Source: Caprimulgus europaeus
Taxonomy: Eukaryota > Chordata > Aves > Caprimulgiformes > Caprimulgidae
Length of the DNA stretch: 64,000 nucleotides
Assembly: GCA_907165065.1 (NCBI GenBank)
Contig: OU015541.1
Location: forward strand, 5,084,001 to 5,148,000
Direction of reading: 5' to 3'
A program made the translations under genes and the position numbers. The notes below the pieces were generated by a model. It made no database searches, was not told where the DNA came from, and saw only the letters and a program-made list of their open reading frames with translations. Positions 14,727 to 30,450 of the stretch are shown here, in pieces (the first letter of the stretch is position 1; each line of letters begins with the position of its first letter).

Positions 14727-16590
14727 GGATTAGAACCAGGATGGTGTTTGCTTTTCTAAGTGTGAGACAACACCTGTATTTTTCTTACAGAAAGCTAAAA
14801 CCGTAAAGCCTGAGAGGGTTTGACAGTCTGGGGGTTTGGTAGCCATTATGGAGTGCACGAATGGTCTGGACCCAACGCTGGAGACAAAGTGACTTTTGGT
14901 TTGTGAGCTATTTCCTGACATTTATGCTTTTCAGTCACAATTACACATATTTTATGAGGCTGCTTAAAGGGGACAACTCACACCTCCCTGCTGGCAAACA
15001 TGGCTCTGAAAATACAAAATCATAATGCCTTGTTCTGCAAATAAATTCAGTGGAACCTCAGAGCATTTTCATGCAGAGTCAGGAAAAATAAGGTCAAGAT
15101 AGGTCTCTCCAGCAAAAATGTGTTCTCTTAACAGCTCGCACTTAAGTATTTTCTATTGACTAAATCTGGTAGTTTTATCATTAAATAGTAGCTTCTCTGT
15201 ATTTGATGTAGAGTGCGAACAAGGAGAATGCATGGGGACATTCACTGAACCCGAGTCCTCGCACAGACTGGCTGGGATTTCTGGCACTACAGAAAGATGC
15301 TAGAAATTGTTCTGTGTGAAGTAACCTGTTTCTGGGAAATTTCCCTTTCGACGTTTTCCAGTGAGGCCATTACTGTGTGTTACGAGTACATAACAGTCAC
15401 TCACTGCTTGAGAGCTGTGCCCATGAAATGCTGTCCTGTTGTCTCCCTGCTTGAAAAGGATACAATTTCTACACAACTCACGGCATGTTCAACATTATCT
15501 TGAGAATCTGAGAAGAAAATGCTTGATGATGTGCCATGCAATACATGTGGGTTTGCTATAACGGATTTCTTAACTGCTTTATTAAGCTTGTAAATCACTT
15601 CTGTTTTATTCCAAAGATGAGTAAGAGAAACACTTGAGGACAGTTAGTTGAAACCTTTCCACCCTGGAACAGCCTGCCTGTTACAGAAGGTGCTTCTTAA
15701 CGTGGAAAATAATAAAAAGGCTGTTTTGTAACTGTTATAAAACAACTTCCAGGCAGTGTACTTACAAAACAAGTTGGCTCAGGACAGCAGTAAGCTGGCC
15801 TGGGTGGGGCATTGCTATGACTGCTCATGCATCCGTTAAGTAACATTGTTCCGTGTCCCGTCCTTCCGGCCAGCACAAGCCCCCGTCACACCGGGGAGAC
15901 CCGGCGGATCTCTGCGCCCTCTGGGGACCGGCACCGTGTCGAGGGTCACAGGGCACCAGGGCGACCCTGGTACCCGCCAGCCATGACCTGGGCCCGTTCT
16001 ACCCGGGGCAGCACGAGAGGGGCTCCTGCAGCTCTGGATTAGTGGGAAACGCACCAGAGTCCCAGCTCCGGCTGAGCTCACACGAGCCAACCGGTCACAC
16101 TTGTGAGATCGGCGTCTGGGAACACACGGGCGTCAGTCGGAACGTTTCCAACGGCGCCAACGCTCAGTGCAGCTCCCGGGGCAGGAACTGGGGGAGGTGA
16201 AAGGTGACACCGGCCGCGCTGGGAGAGGCGCCCTCGGCAGCGGCCCCGGCAGCGGCCCCGCCCCGCGCCTCCAGCACCGCCCCGCGCAGGCGCAGTGAGC
16301 GCGGCCGTGCCGGGCCACCGGGCAGGCACGTGACGACCTCCGCGGCTCGCGCAGGGCGGCCGCGGCGTGACTGTCACGCCGCACGTGACCCCTGACGCCA
16401 CCGCGGCGCCGCGCGGGGATTGGAGGCCGGAGTCCCGCGCCCTAAGGCACGGCCGCGGCTCGCTCCCCCGTGCGCAGGCGCAGCGGTTGCCGGCGGCAGT
16501 GGGAGGACCCGCGGGTGTCGGATCGGCGAGGGGTGAGGAGAGCGCGGTACCCGCAGCCCCAGTCCCAGCCCCGTGTCCGCCGCCGCCGCC

Positions 16591-20500
<3,910 letters not shown>

Positions 20501-23500
20501 TAGTAATATACCCTTATTACTAACCAGGCTTAACAATCTGAAGCCTCTCTCCAAAATAAATACATGTATCCTTTGTTATTTAAAGGTACACCTGTGTATT
20601 AGGTATGTTCCAAATTTAATTTGGAGAAAAGCAGAATTCTTACTAATGAGGCTGGTGCACAAAGCCTAGCCAATATATTGGTTCAGCTGGGCCGAATTTC
20701 GGTTACAGATGAAGAAATAATTTTCAAGTATAGTTCCTGTATTTACATGAACACTAACTTATAATATTTTCAGATATGAAATAGCCTTATTTAGCAATGA
20801 GGCTGCATATGGTGGAGATGACTAGCATGTTAGGTTAACTTCTGTAGTATTTTTATTTTTGTGTGACTTACAGACTACCTCTTTTGGGACCAAGCCCAAA
20901 ATTAAGCAGAATGGTTTGTTCCAGCATTGTTCTGTTAATTTTTGGTAGTTGTGTGATACAACTTGGTTTAATAGAAAGTTTATTACTTGATGCTTGAAAC
21001 ACAAAAGAATGTACAAAATATTTTTGATAAGTTTTTTTAACTTGTCTGACTGGTTGAGCTAACATGGTACTCAAATTGTTTTTCAGTTAATATAGGTAAA
21101 ACATACAAAGTGTCTCTTATTTACCAAGACCTAAATTCTATTCCTAAATGCAACATTAATGAGCTGAGTGTGAAGTAACTTAAAATAAAATTTTATCTTA
21201 AACTTCTAGAATAAGTATCTTCATTTCTAAAACCTCATTACATAAAGGGGTACAATAAGCATCGAGCCTTCAAACCTTGCCAGCTGCTAGGGCACCTAAA
21301 TATAGTAGGTGTTCTCTTTAAAATTTCAGAGAACCACTTAAAGGACTAAAAAAACTTTGTGAAGGTGGCTAAAGAGACACCTAAACATAAGAGGAAGTGA
21401 TATTAAAGAATGTTAACAATACACTCATTAACTTGCTCATGCTCCAAAAATAACCTGTTGCATCAACTGAATATTACGTTGTCCTTTAATTTAAACATAC
21501 TGTCCTAAGTTCCAGAAAGTCCTTTACCTTTTCAACTACTTTGCTCACAATACAAGGCTCTTTAAATGAAAACCTTGAGAATAAAAGGGTTTTTTCAGTT
21601 TGTTTGTTTCTTGATACTCGCTGTAGATTCTTGGTACTGTCACCAGTCATTAGGTCTGGGACCTTAGAGGTCAGACCTTGACCTCCTTCCTTACATGGTG
21701 CACCAGGCTGCTGGTAGTCCTGTTCTCTTGAGCAGAGACTGTCTCTGCCATGAGGCTCCTTCAGCATGAAGGAAGAATTGAAAGACACAGCCCTGAATTA
21801 GCTGATGCTTGTATTTTGGTGCCAGAGGCTTTTCCTGGAGTTTTTATTCTGAGCTTACAAGGAATTTCAAGACTCCCTCATAGCCTTTAAGAAATGTAAT
21901 GTCACCTGTTCCAGCACGTTTTATGTTGCATGCCATTTCTGTTATATCAGAATTGCCTATTGAGTAGTGTCTGCTATATAGAAAAACAGAGCTTATTTTA
22001 AGGGGTAAATACATGGGAGCACAATCTTCTGTAAGATTTGTGTAGGGGGAAAAAACAGGTGTATTTATATGTGTGTGTGTGTATATATATATGTAACTTC
22101 TAAAAATGTAATTATTCTAAATATTTTTCTAAAAAGAAATTGTTTGAAACTACCTTAATAAATTGAAATCATTAAGGTTTGCTATGCTTTTACAGGAGGT
22201 TATTACAACTGACATAGCATTTCAATTTTAAAAGTCTATGTGAAACTTATGCAAAACTGTACCATCACTTCTGATAAAAATGCAATGCTTGAAATTTTAA
22301 ATATTTATTTAGCTGTTAGCATCATTTGGCATTTTAAAGTCTATTTTTTCTTCTAATTTTTCTGCACTAAGGGCTGTACAGTATGAACTCACAGTTTGCC
22401 CTTGCACTGAAAAAACCTTTAATTCTTGCACGCATTCAACAGCTTCTTGAAAGATTATTGTTTTCTTTGTTCTGTTTTATTTATGTGCCTGCATTCTCAT
22501 TTTGTCAGGGAGTATGGCTTTCTGTATGTGGTGCTTTTTAAATAAAATTTTTTCTGAGTTCTGTCTAGTTCCTGGAACTTTCTGATCTATTTGGGTTTTT
22601 TTTAACTGCTTGATGAGTAACCTAAAATGAGGACAGTGAAGGTTGAGAAATACTGAGTTGATGATAGCTTCCTTTATTGAAGTGCATATCCTAAAGTGCA
22701 CATCCACAGGTGCTGTGGTCTTTTTTGCTCCTTAAAAACTGCTTTTCTGCAAATCTGACACATTAACTAGTGACCAGCTTTCCTAGTTTGCTAGATCCTG
22801 TGGAAAGATTTTTCCATCTGCTTGGACTGAGATTTGTATGCTACAATTCACCTGTTAAGGAATGTGTCTCTGCACATGGGATCTCATGTTCACTGGTGGT
22901 AAGAGCAGAAGAGAACAAAATGTTTGGTCTGTACATTCATGTAAGAGCTCGCCTGTTTACCCACAATTCTCACAGTGGGAAACTGCACCTACAGAGACTT
23001 TGCTTGATGGCAAGTGGGGGACTCTCATTAATTACAGTTAATTTAAAACCAGAAGTTTAAATTGCAGCAGCTGGAAGTTTGAGGTCTCAGCAAGCTGAAT
23101 GCCCTCTTCTGTTGAGATGGAACACTTGCATGTCTGCTGGTTCTAACAGAAACACAGTGCTCTGGAATCCTCAGATATTTGCATGGACACAGCCATATGT
23201 CTATAGAAAGATTCTGTTGAGTGAAGCTGCTTACCTGATTTGTATCTGAAAACTTAAACAAGGAATGCAAAAATCACTTTTCCTCAGGTATGGTATAAGA
23301 ATTAGGAATTGGCCATACCAGTGGTGGGATTTTGGTGTTAACTTAGTAAAGGTTTTTTTACTGTAAATTGTACTGACTTTGTCCTTCATACAGGCTTAGG
23401 ATGGTAAAGTAGCAGTATAATGGATTAACTTGTTTTATTTTCACTGCAAGGCATTGTAAGAAGAACAGATCTATAGGGTTTTAGATTTTTTTTTCAGTTG

Positions 23501-23975
23501 TGTGTAGTTTTCCAGCTTCCATGTACCCACCTGCACTATAAACTTTTTAAAGAATTGTGTTTGTACACTTTGCTAATTGCCTGCTGCTTTTGTGTTCTGC
23601 AAGGTACTGATTTTGACAATCTGAAATTATTAAAGCTGCTACCATGGAAGAAAGCAAAATCCTAAATTTACAGTGACGCTGAAATGACTTGTGTCGATAT
23701 AAACATTAAAATAATACCACTTTCTTCAGTCAGTAATAGAAATTAAGTACTTTTTAAAAGGCTAATTTACTTGAGAAGTATTTCTTCTTGCTGACAATGG
23801 GTGTCAGCATCTGTTCAGTCATATAGCAGTGAACTGTAAATGTAAAACAGTTTGTTTTGGAAAAAAACTTCAACAGCCATTTCCTACAACACTGCTGATC
23901 TGTCTGTTGTGGTCTATATCTGCAGTTAAACTGCACAGTCTAGCGTAGTTCTAATAAATGTTGTATACAGTAAAA
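20501..23975 (+). terminator. PRELID3B: PRELID3B 3' UTR and candidate poly(A) signals
   Basis: After the stop codon the sequence is AT-rich and non-coding. AATAAA hexamers on the gene strand lie at 20555–20560 (about 55 nt after the stop), 21184–21189, 22157–22162, 22541–22546 and 23953–23958. A short and one or more long 3' UTR forms are therefore possible. A TG/TA dinucleotide run lies at 22066–22093. Which signals are used cannot be told without transcript data. Confidence 0.55.
22066..22093. repeat. (TG)n(TA)n microsatellite
   Basis: A short TG run passes directly into a TA run, about 28 bp in all, within the possible long 3' UTR of PRELID3B. Confidence 0.85.
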
Positions 23976-26900
23976 CAGTGTCGAGTAGTTCAGCCTTTCA
24001 AAGCCCCCTGGTATTGACAGGTACGGGCTGGTTCAAATGAAAGATCAGCGTCCTGTTGAGGTTCATGTTTATAGAACTGAAGAGTGCCCATAAAGAGAGG
24101 TTGTGTGAAAGCTCTGAGTTGTTTTAGAATCCTTCCATTTCTCAGGGTGAAGGTTGTTCTTCCACTTGCACAGGACCTGTTCATTTATTTCTCAAATATT
24201 GATAGCTTTGCTTTATATGTTGCCTTAAAATTGAATTATTCTAAAGCTGAGGTTACCAAGCTGAACTAATTGCTTACCTTCAGTGAAAGGGAACAGTCCT
24301 GTGTCTGTCCCTTGTGACTGGTTGTGCTGTCCTACTTCTTGCACTGAAGATGATAGTGGTCTTCACACCCTTTGTTGAGCCAAGACAACTTCCTGAGCCA
24401 AAAAAACGGGGATATGAGAAGTGACATAATCTCTATGGAGCCAGCAACAAGGTGAGACACACTGAAGGAGGCGAAATGGAGGATCTCCTTATCTAGAGGG
24501 AGCTATTAGGTGAGCTGAAATTATATTGCCTCTGCAATGTGTATTACAATAATTTCATATTGCATCTACTAGAAAAAGTATTTGATGCTGTAAGCAAAGT
24601 ATGTTATTATAACAGAAACACTTACAGTTTTGTAAAACATCAACATTGTTAAGTTAAAGTCCTTTTTCTCAGACCCATGTATCACAAGAAGTTGAACACA
24701 AGATGGCTTTGTTACATTTTATTTTTCTCCAGAACAGTTTAACATTCCTTTTATCAAAAAGTTTAAAAAGACTGAACTAAAAAAAAAAGTATCAGCTAAA
24801 TAATATATATATTAAAAAATTAGCTGTATATATCAGCTAGAATATAATAAAATTAACAATGTATGTAGTAAATATTTTCCTAATCATGTACCAAATCCTT
24901 TTTACACCAAATTAAATGAAATAATTGCCCTTGCTGTGAACTTCAGTATTCCTGGAGCCTGTTCAACTTTGTGGATACTTTGGTAAGAAATCTCTCATAA
25001 TATGGCAAGTAGCATCATTTGGGTTAGTATTTGTTAACGGGTTTTTGGGGACCATGTAGATTCTATTTACCTGTGAGATAACTGCTTTGGTTTATCTAGA
25101 TTCAAACAATTTATGGCAGCTGCAACAAAATCTAGTAGATATGTTGTGAAACTGGAAGTGGGAAAGTGTGTATTGGAACCCATACTTGGAATTTATTTAT
25201 ATTTTATAGTCATGTCACATTCCAAATGATCTAGCTGAAGGACTAGAAGCACTTAAACTTCTTAGCCTGCCATTCTATACAGTTTTAATTTCTCTGTTTC
25301 TAATTGCCAGTTTTGAGGGACATTCAGCAAGCTATGCAATTGCCCTGCTTTTCCTGTGAAAGAAGAGATGCAACAAACAGAAGCAGGGTGCTACTGCACA
25401 GATGATGTTATTTCTCTGTCTGCAAAGTGAGATGCAATAATGGCCCCTATTTACCCGAGATCCTAAGCCTCCCTTGGTTTTCAGAGAAGCATAAGCACCT
25501 ATGAGATGTAAAAATGTCTGAAAGCAGGCTCCAGCCATTGATGTCACCTAGGTCTTTTTAAAACTTTTATTCAATATTAACATCAACTGTGGACAAAAGG
25601 TTTTATGTTATCATGCTATTTTATCTTAACAACATTTTTTAAAGTAACATAGCTAATAGAAGTTATTAAACACATTAAATTAAGAAGTAATGCACAAGAT
25701 TCTTAAACCTTGAGTGTACCTGAATTCTGCTCTGCAGATCCTGGGTCTCTCCAGAGACCATTTATGCCAGATTTTGTAGAACAGACAGCTGAGAACTTGG
25801 ATGACACTGCAAAATTATTTTCACTTTGAATCCAGGTGTCCAAAAGTTAAAAATTAATGTCTCCATCTGCTTCATCAACTAACTTTCAAAATGTTCTCCT
25901 GTAATAGGAAACAACACAGACCTATAACTTTATTTTAAGATCAGAGCTGAGTTCAGCATGTGTTTTGTGCTGGTGCTCTGTGCTAAGTGCTGTACTTAGA
26001 CAAGAGGAGGTTTAACAGGAGTCTTGTCATCAGCATGGCATGATATTCAGAAGCTGTAGAGCAGATTAGGGTCAGCAGCAGAGAGAACAGCAGAGCTTTA
26101 CCAGCACAGCCCAACACGGCTTACACAGGCAGAGAAAGGAGATAAATCCAGAGCTATCAAAGGTAGGAAGCATTATTACAGACCTGTACATTTTATACAA
26201 TAGTGGCCATAATTCCATGTTTCTTGACAGTGTTATTTCATAGGAAAATGTGCAATAACTTTGCCATTTTAAATTAAGGCAGAAGGAACACAGTGAAAGG
26301 ACGATGGAATTTACAGTCTATTGGAAATCACTGGCTTTTTATGGTATTGTGATTTGCCTTTTGAATAATTGTTTGTTCTCCCTTGTACAATGCACTTGAG
26401 AATCCCTTAAGAAAGATAAAGTCAGTCACAAAATGATAGGGTTGTTAGATAGCAAGGGTGGGTTGGTTGTTTTTTTAAAGGGGTTAATTATTTTTGTTGT
26501 TTTATTAAGAATACAGGTCAGCAAGCAAACTTGTAATTTCATCATATTTGTTTTGCCTTTTGATCTATAAACATTGTACTTTTGATAGAGTTACAGCTGT
26601 GTTGCATGAGCTAACATTACAGATGCTTTATGAATAGATATTAAGTGCATTCAATAACTATTTCAGGTCTCGTCACTGGTACATAAGCAGCTTTTTTGAG
26701 TCTGGTAATTTTTGTGTTGTGCTAAAACCCCAACATTTTAATATTTGCATAGTAAGATATAATTCCTGTCAACTTCAGCCCATGTTCAGCAGATGTGTGC
26801 TTCAGTTAAGAGGTGACCTCAGTGGCAGTTCTACCCATGGTGATTATGTTAAATCCATTATATGCAAATCCGGACATCAGTTGTGTAACAACCCAGGCAA

Positions 26901-28070
26901 AGCTTGGGTGTATTCACCTGAGAAGCTGCAGCCTCCTGTAGGTGTGTATCTTTCATTTTCTTGGACCATAAAATACTTTTGTGATGACTCTCTGAAAAAC
27001 TTTACGTGCACTCCTGTGTCTGTGTCTGGAAGGACAACAGCAGGTTGCGACTACACTCTGCTCTGCAGCACAGTCTTGAGATAAGACAAGGCCGCTGTAG
27101 ATCAGCCTCTCGATCTACTCATACTATAATTAGATGCACCTTGACGAACTGAAATATAAGCTGTTCTGTTCCTTTTTCAATTAGATGTCTGCCTTCTATC
27201 AGAACTTCTCTTTAGTATATTTTATTAAACAATTCAAACTAACCACAAATTTAAAATTACTATTATTACAGTACAGGTTTTATGTCCAGAGGTACAAAAT
27301 AAAAGTAATAAAATAAGACCTCTCTCCATGTGAAAAAACAAGAACTGATGTTGCTGAAATGTGTGTTTCTTAGTGACAGAATCAGTTTAGCATACTGTTA
27401 GCTTCCAAAAATAAATCCTGCACATGCTGCAGAAAAAAATACTGTTTTCTTTGGCATTTTGGTTAGCATCATCAGGAAGATCCAATTTTTTTAGTTAGCT
27501 GTTATGAATCAAAAGGAAATAACCCCTCATACCTTTACAGTCAGAGGCTCGGTTTGACTTGTAGTTGCCATTTACCACTGTGTATTTTTTTCACATTTCT
27601 CTCCATAACCAGTAAGCAGCCTCCTATCTGGATAGCCTATGGTATCTGGAAAAGGAGAACAAAACCTTTTTCATTTCCATTTTATTACATAACTATCATT
27701 TTATTCCAGACATTCAGGACAGGGAGATGGCATTTGACAAGCAGGTATTCTTTGTCAGGCTATCATAGATGAGAAAATCTGTTTGGACAAGGAGACACAT
27801 GCCAGGACAGAAGAATGTCTGCTACTCCACATATTATGCTGTAATTGCATTTCTCTACTGGTCTTCTCTGAAGGAGCAATATTCTGATTAAGTCTGTGAG
27901 CATTTAGTACTGGAGTTTTCAGCACTGTAAGACAAACCCCTGAGAGACATAAAGATTAAAACTGTATGCTTAGTTATTTTCAAAAGTAGTATTATTTGGG
28001 TTCATTATGTCTTGTTGTTTTGTTTTGGCATGTTATTAGAGGTCTTTAGTTTGAAATACTTCTGATTTAA
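23976..28070. other. Intergenic region between PRELID3B and the 33-bp repeat block
   Basis: AT-rich DNA with only short random open frames (longest 121 codons at 26719–27084, with no recognisable features). I see no exon chain, RNA gene or mobile element that I can name. Confidence 0.6.
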
Positions 28071-28946
28071 CACCAGTCATGTTGTGGATTTACTTGGCTT
28101 TTCAGTGTCACCTCTTCAATGTACCTGGATCTGCTTGGTCTCACTTTTTTGGCCTCCCTGGACCCCTCCAGTGTAAAGACTTCAGCCTCCTTGGGACTCT
28201 TTAAAATCCCCTTTTCAGATTCTTTGGATTTATCCAGTCTGAGCTCTTCAACATCTGTGGACTTCTCCAGTCTCACTTCTTCATCTTCTCTGGAACTTTC
28301 AAGTCTCACGTCTTCAGCCTCCTCAGACTTCTCTTCAATCTCCTTAGAGCTCTCCAGTCTCACCTCTTCAGATTCCTGGGAGCGCTCCAGTTTCACCTCT
28401 TCGAGTTCACTGGACCTATCAAGTCTCACTTCATCAGGCTCTCTGGATCTCTCTGGTGACAGTTCTTCAATCTCCTTAGATCTCGCAAGTCTCACCTCTC
28501 TACCCTCCCCAGATTTCTCCAGTCCTACTTCTTCACCCTCTCTAGACCTCTCCAGTCTCACTTCTTCATCCTCCCTAGAAGTTTCCAGTCACACCTCCTC
28601 AGCTTCCTGGGACATTTCCTGTGCCATCTCTCCATCCTCACTAGGTGTCTCAGAGCACATCTCCTCAGCCTCTTCACCATCACTAGATCTCACCGATTTA
28701 AACTACTTCATATTTCAAGGCTCCTCTGAATTATCCTCATCGACCTCTGAGGATGTTTCTAATCTAATCTCTACGCCCTTTCTGGATGTCTCCAATCTCA
28801 CCTTTCCGGATGCTTCTTCCCTCACTTCCTCAGTTTCTTTGGACATTTCTAATCTCACATCTTTAGTTTCCCCAGACCTCTCCACTCTCACATTTCTGGA
28901 TGTTGCTAATCGCACCGCTTCAGCTTCTCTTGATCTCTGCATCTGA
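28071..28946 (+). CDS. Unrecognised Ser-rich open frame built of 11-residue repeats
   Basis: I do not recognise this sequence. From 28071 to the TGA at 28944–28946 the plus strand is open for 876 nt. The first ATG is at 28119, giving 275 codons. The frame is made of about 25 degenerate 33-bp units encoding 11 residues of the type LDLSSLTSSSS, with occasional units of 7, 9, 10 or 14 residues. All length changes keep the frame. A pyrimidine-rich tract ending in AG at 28104–28105 could be a splice acceptor. There is no signal peptide, membrane segment or known domain. It could be an exon of a lineage-specific gene, a decayed gene of either strand, or a minisatellite whose 33-bp period keeps frames open by chance. 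Coding status is uncertain. Confidence 0.3.
   Translation, partial: HQSCCGFTWLFSVTSSMYLDLLGLTFLASLDPSSVKTSASLGLFKIPFSDSLDLSSLSSSTSVDFSSLTSSSSLELSSLTSSASSDFSSISLELSSLTSSDSWERSSFTSSSSLDLSSLTSSGSLDLSGDSSSISLDLASLTSLPSPDFSSPTSSPSLDLSSLTSSSSLEVSSHTSSASWDISCAISPSSLGVSEHISSASSPSLDLTDLNYFIFQGSSELSSSTSEDVSNLISTPFLDVSNLTFPDASSLTSSVSLDISNLTSLVSPDLSTLTFLDVANRTASASLDLCI
28105..28942. repeat. 33-bp degenerate tandem repeat (coding-type minisatellite)
   Basis: About 25 diverged units of 33 bp are arranged head to tail. A typical unit contains TCCAGTCTCACCTCTTCA followed by a variable triplet and a TCC-CT-GA tail. In eight consecutive units from 28350 to 28610, the GA of the acidic codon and the AGT triplet are almost invariant, while the third position of each triplet varies most. 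On the minus strand the same units read as RLERSREXEEV-like 11-residue repeats in frames 28561→28067 and 28942→28715, separated by in-frame stops at 28589, 28703 and 28715. Sequence on either side is ordinary AT-rich DNA. Confidence 0.9.
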
Positions 28947-28949
28947 CCC

Positions 28950-30450
28950 TCTCAACGTACGCCCTTCCTGTTCTCTCTGCAGCCTTGCTACACCTTTCTA
29001 AACCTTCCTCCTTTATGTGCTCTTTCCTAAGTTCTGTTTCTGAAAGTTCTTATCTGAGGAAAGTTTAGTGCTTTACAAATATATCCCAGCATCTAAACAG
29101 AACTGGGCATGAAAACAGGTCAAGCAAATCTATAATGGTGCCTTGTTTACAGCTCACAAACACCAACATATATTCTGGAATTTGTGTAGATCACCGTTTC
29201 TGCCATCAATCTAATTTTGATTCTGTCTCAGCATGGTACCTCTCCCAGAGCTTTACCTTTTTTAATTCATGCTGAATGTTTATCTTTTAAGACCAACAAA
29301 TAGTAAATAGAGCTAAACGTGCAAATAATTGCATCCAAGTTGTGTGTCTCCTTTATGGGTTTGAATCTGAGTCCATTGCACAGAAGTGCTGGCAGAGGCT
29401 TTTCACATGGAAGTACAGAGAGAGACGTGGTGGGAAAAGAAAACTGGGAGAAAAGAGAGCAGGTGAGAGACGGGGTAGAGAGAGAAATCAGAGGAGGTGT
29501 ATGGTGGGAATAGAGGGACATAGGAGTGGAAGAAAGATGTCCACATCTGCTAGCACAATTTTTTCCTGTCAAGCCATATTTGTGGCTTGGACGGCCAATG
29601 AAGCTTTAAATAATCTTATTGATAATTATTTTACATATCAAATCATCAGATATTACCACTAAACCAGCATTTGTATATAACATCCCCCTATCGATATATG
29701 TAAGTAGTGCAGTTGTATGTGTCATATCAAATATGTTGCATAGGTAGTAGAGAGTAGAGAGGGGCTTCCTTAAATCTTTGATGCTTCCTTGTGTCTTTTT
29801 CTTATCATTCTTGTAGAAGGGTTTTTAGAAAACAAGCATGTTTTGTTGCAATATTGTACCACTGGTACCCTTTCTGTGTTAAAAACACTGCCTATCATAA
29901 CATTTTAAAATTGTTTTAATTTTTGCAACTTGGAAAGCTTTGCTCCAATATGCCATGTATGTCTCAAAATCAGGACAAAAATGGCTTATACAAAAAATAA
30001 ATAAGAAAATAAATGCATTAAATAAGAATTATTTTCTGCCTCATTTATACTAGTTATTATTTTTAATTAAGTAGGAAAGACTGTAATACATGGATTTTAG
30101 AAATGAGCCCAAAATTCAATAGAGGCAAAGAAATTTAGCAGTTATTAAAAAAAAAAAAAAATCATAACCGTTGGTCCAGATGGAAGGAACCAGTGTCATG
30201 CACCAAAGTGTCCACTTTCAAAATGTCATCACAACTGCCACTAATTAGAATTTTCTTCAGTAACCTCGGTATGGACATTAAGTAGGCAAACTAAGGAAAT
30301 TCTCTCCAGCTTCCCACTCTCTCTTCCTGGCTACTGTTCTTACTAATTACACTAATAGGCAATCTTCTCTTACTGTCATATGCTAACCCGGAGACAGTCT
30401 GACATATCTGGTGCACAATTGCTCTTTCTGTTCTGGTGGAACCCTACTGG
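28950..30450. other. Intergenic region between the repeat block and the ATP5F1E promoter
   Basis: A purine-rich stretch at about 29400–29530 and AT-rich DNA after it. A strong-looking plus-strand splice acceptor (CTCTCTGCAG) ends near 28982, but no exon can be defined behind it. No gene is visible. Confidence 0.6.

Larger units (their letters stand above)
1..16200. other. Intergenic region upstream of PRELID3B, no gene seen
   Basis: This is AT-rich sequence with only short, unrelated open frames (up to about 106 codons), none with a recognisable domain or a plausible exon chain. It holds several simple repeats and one strong inverted repeat, listed separately. In human the next gene on this side of PRELID3B is ZNF831, a long way off, so a gene-poor flank is expected. 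Enhancers or lncRNA exons could lie here, but I cannot identify them from sequence alone. Confidence 0.7.

Noticed and set aside
15640-15715. A phrase resembling the 3' part of avian CR1 LINEs (CCTGGAACAGCCTGCC)
   Set aside because: The match to memory is short and there is no terminal octamer repeat, so a CR1 call is not supported.
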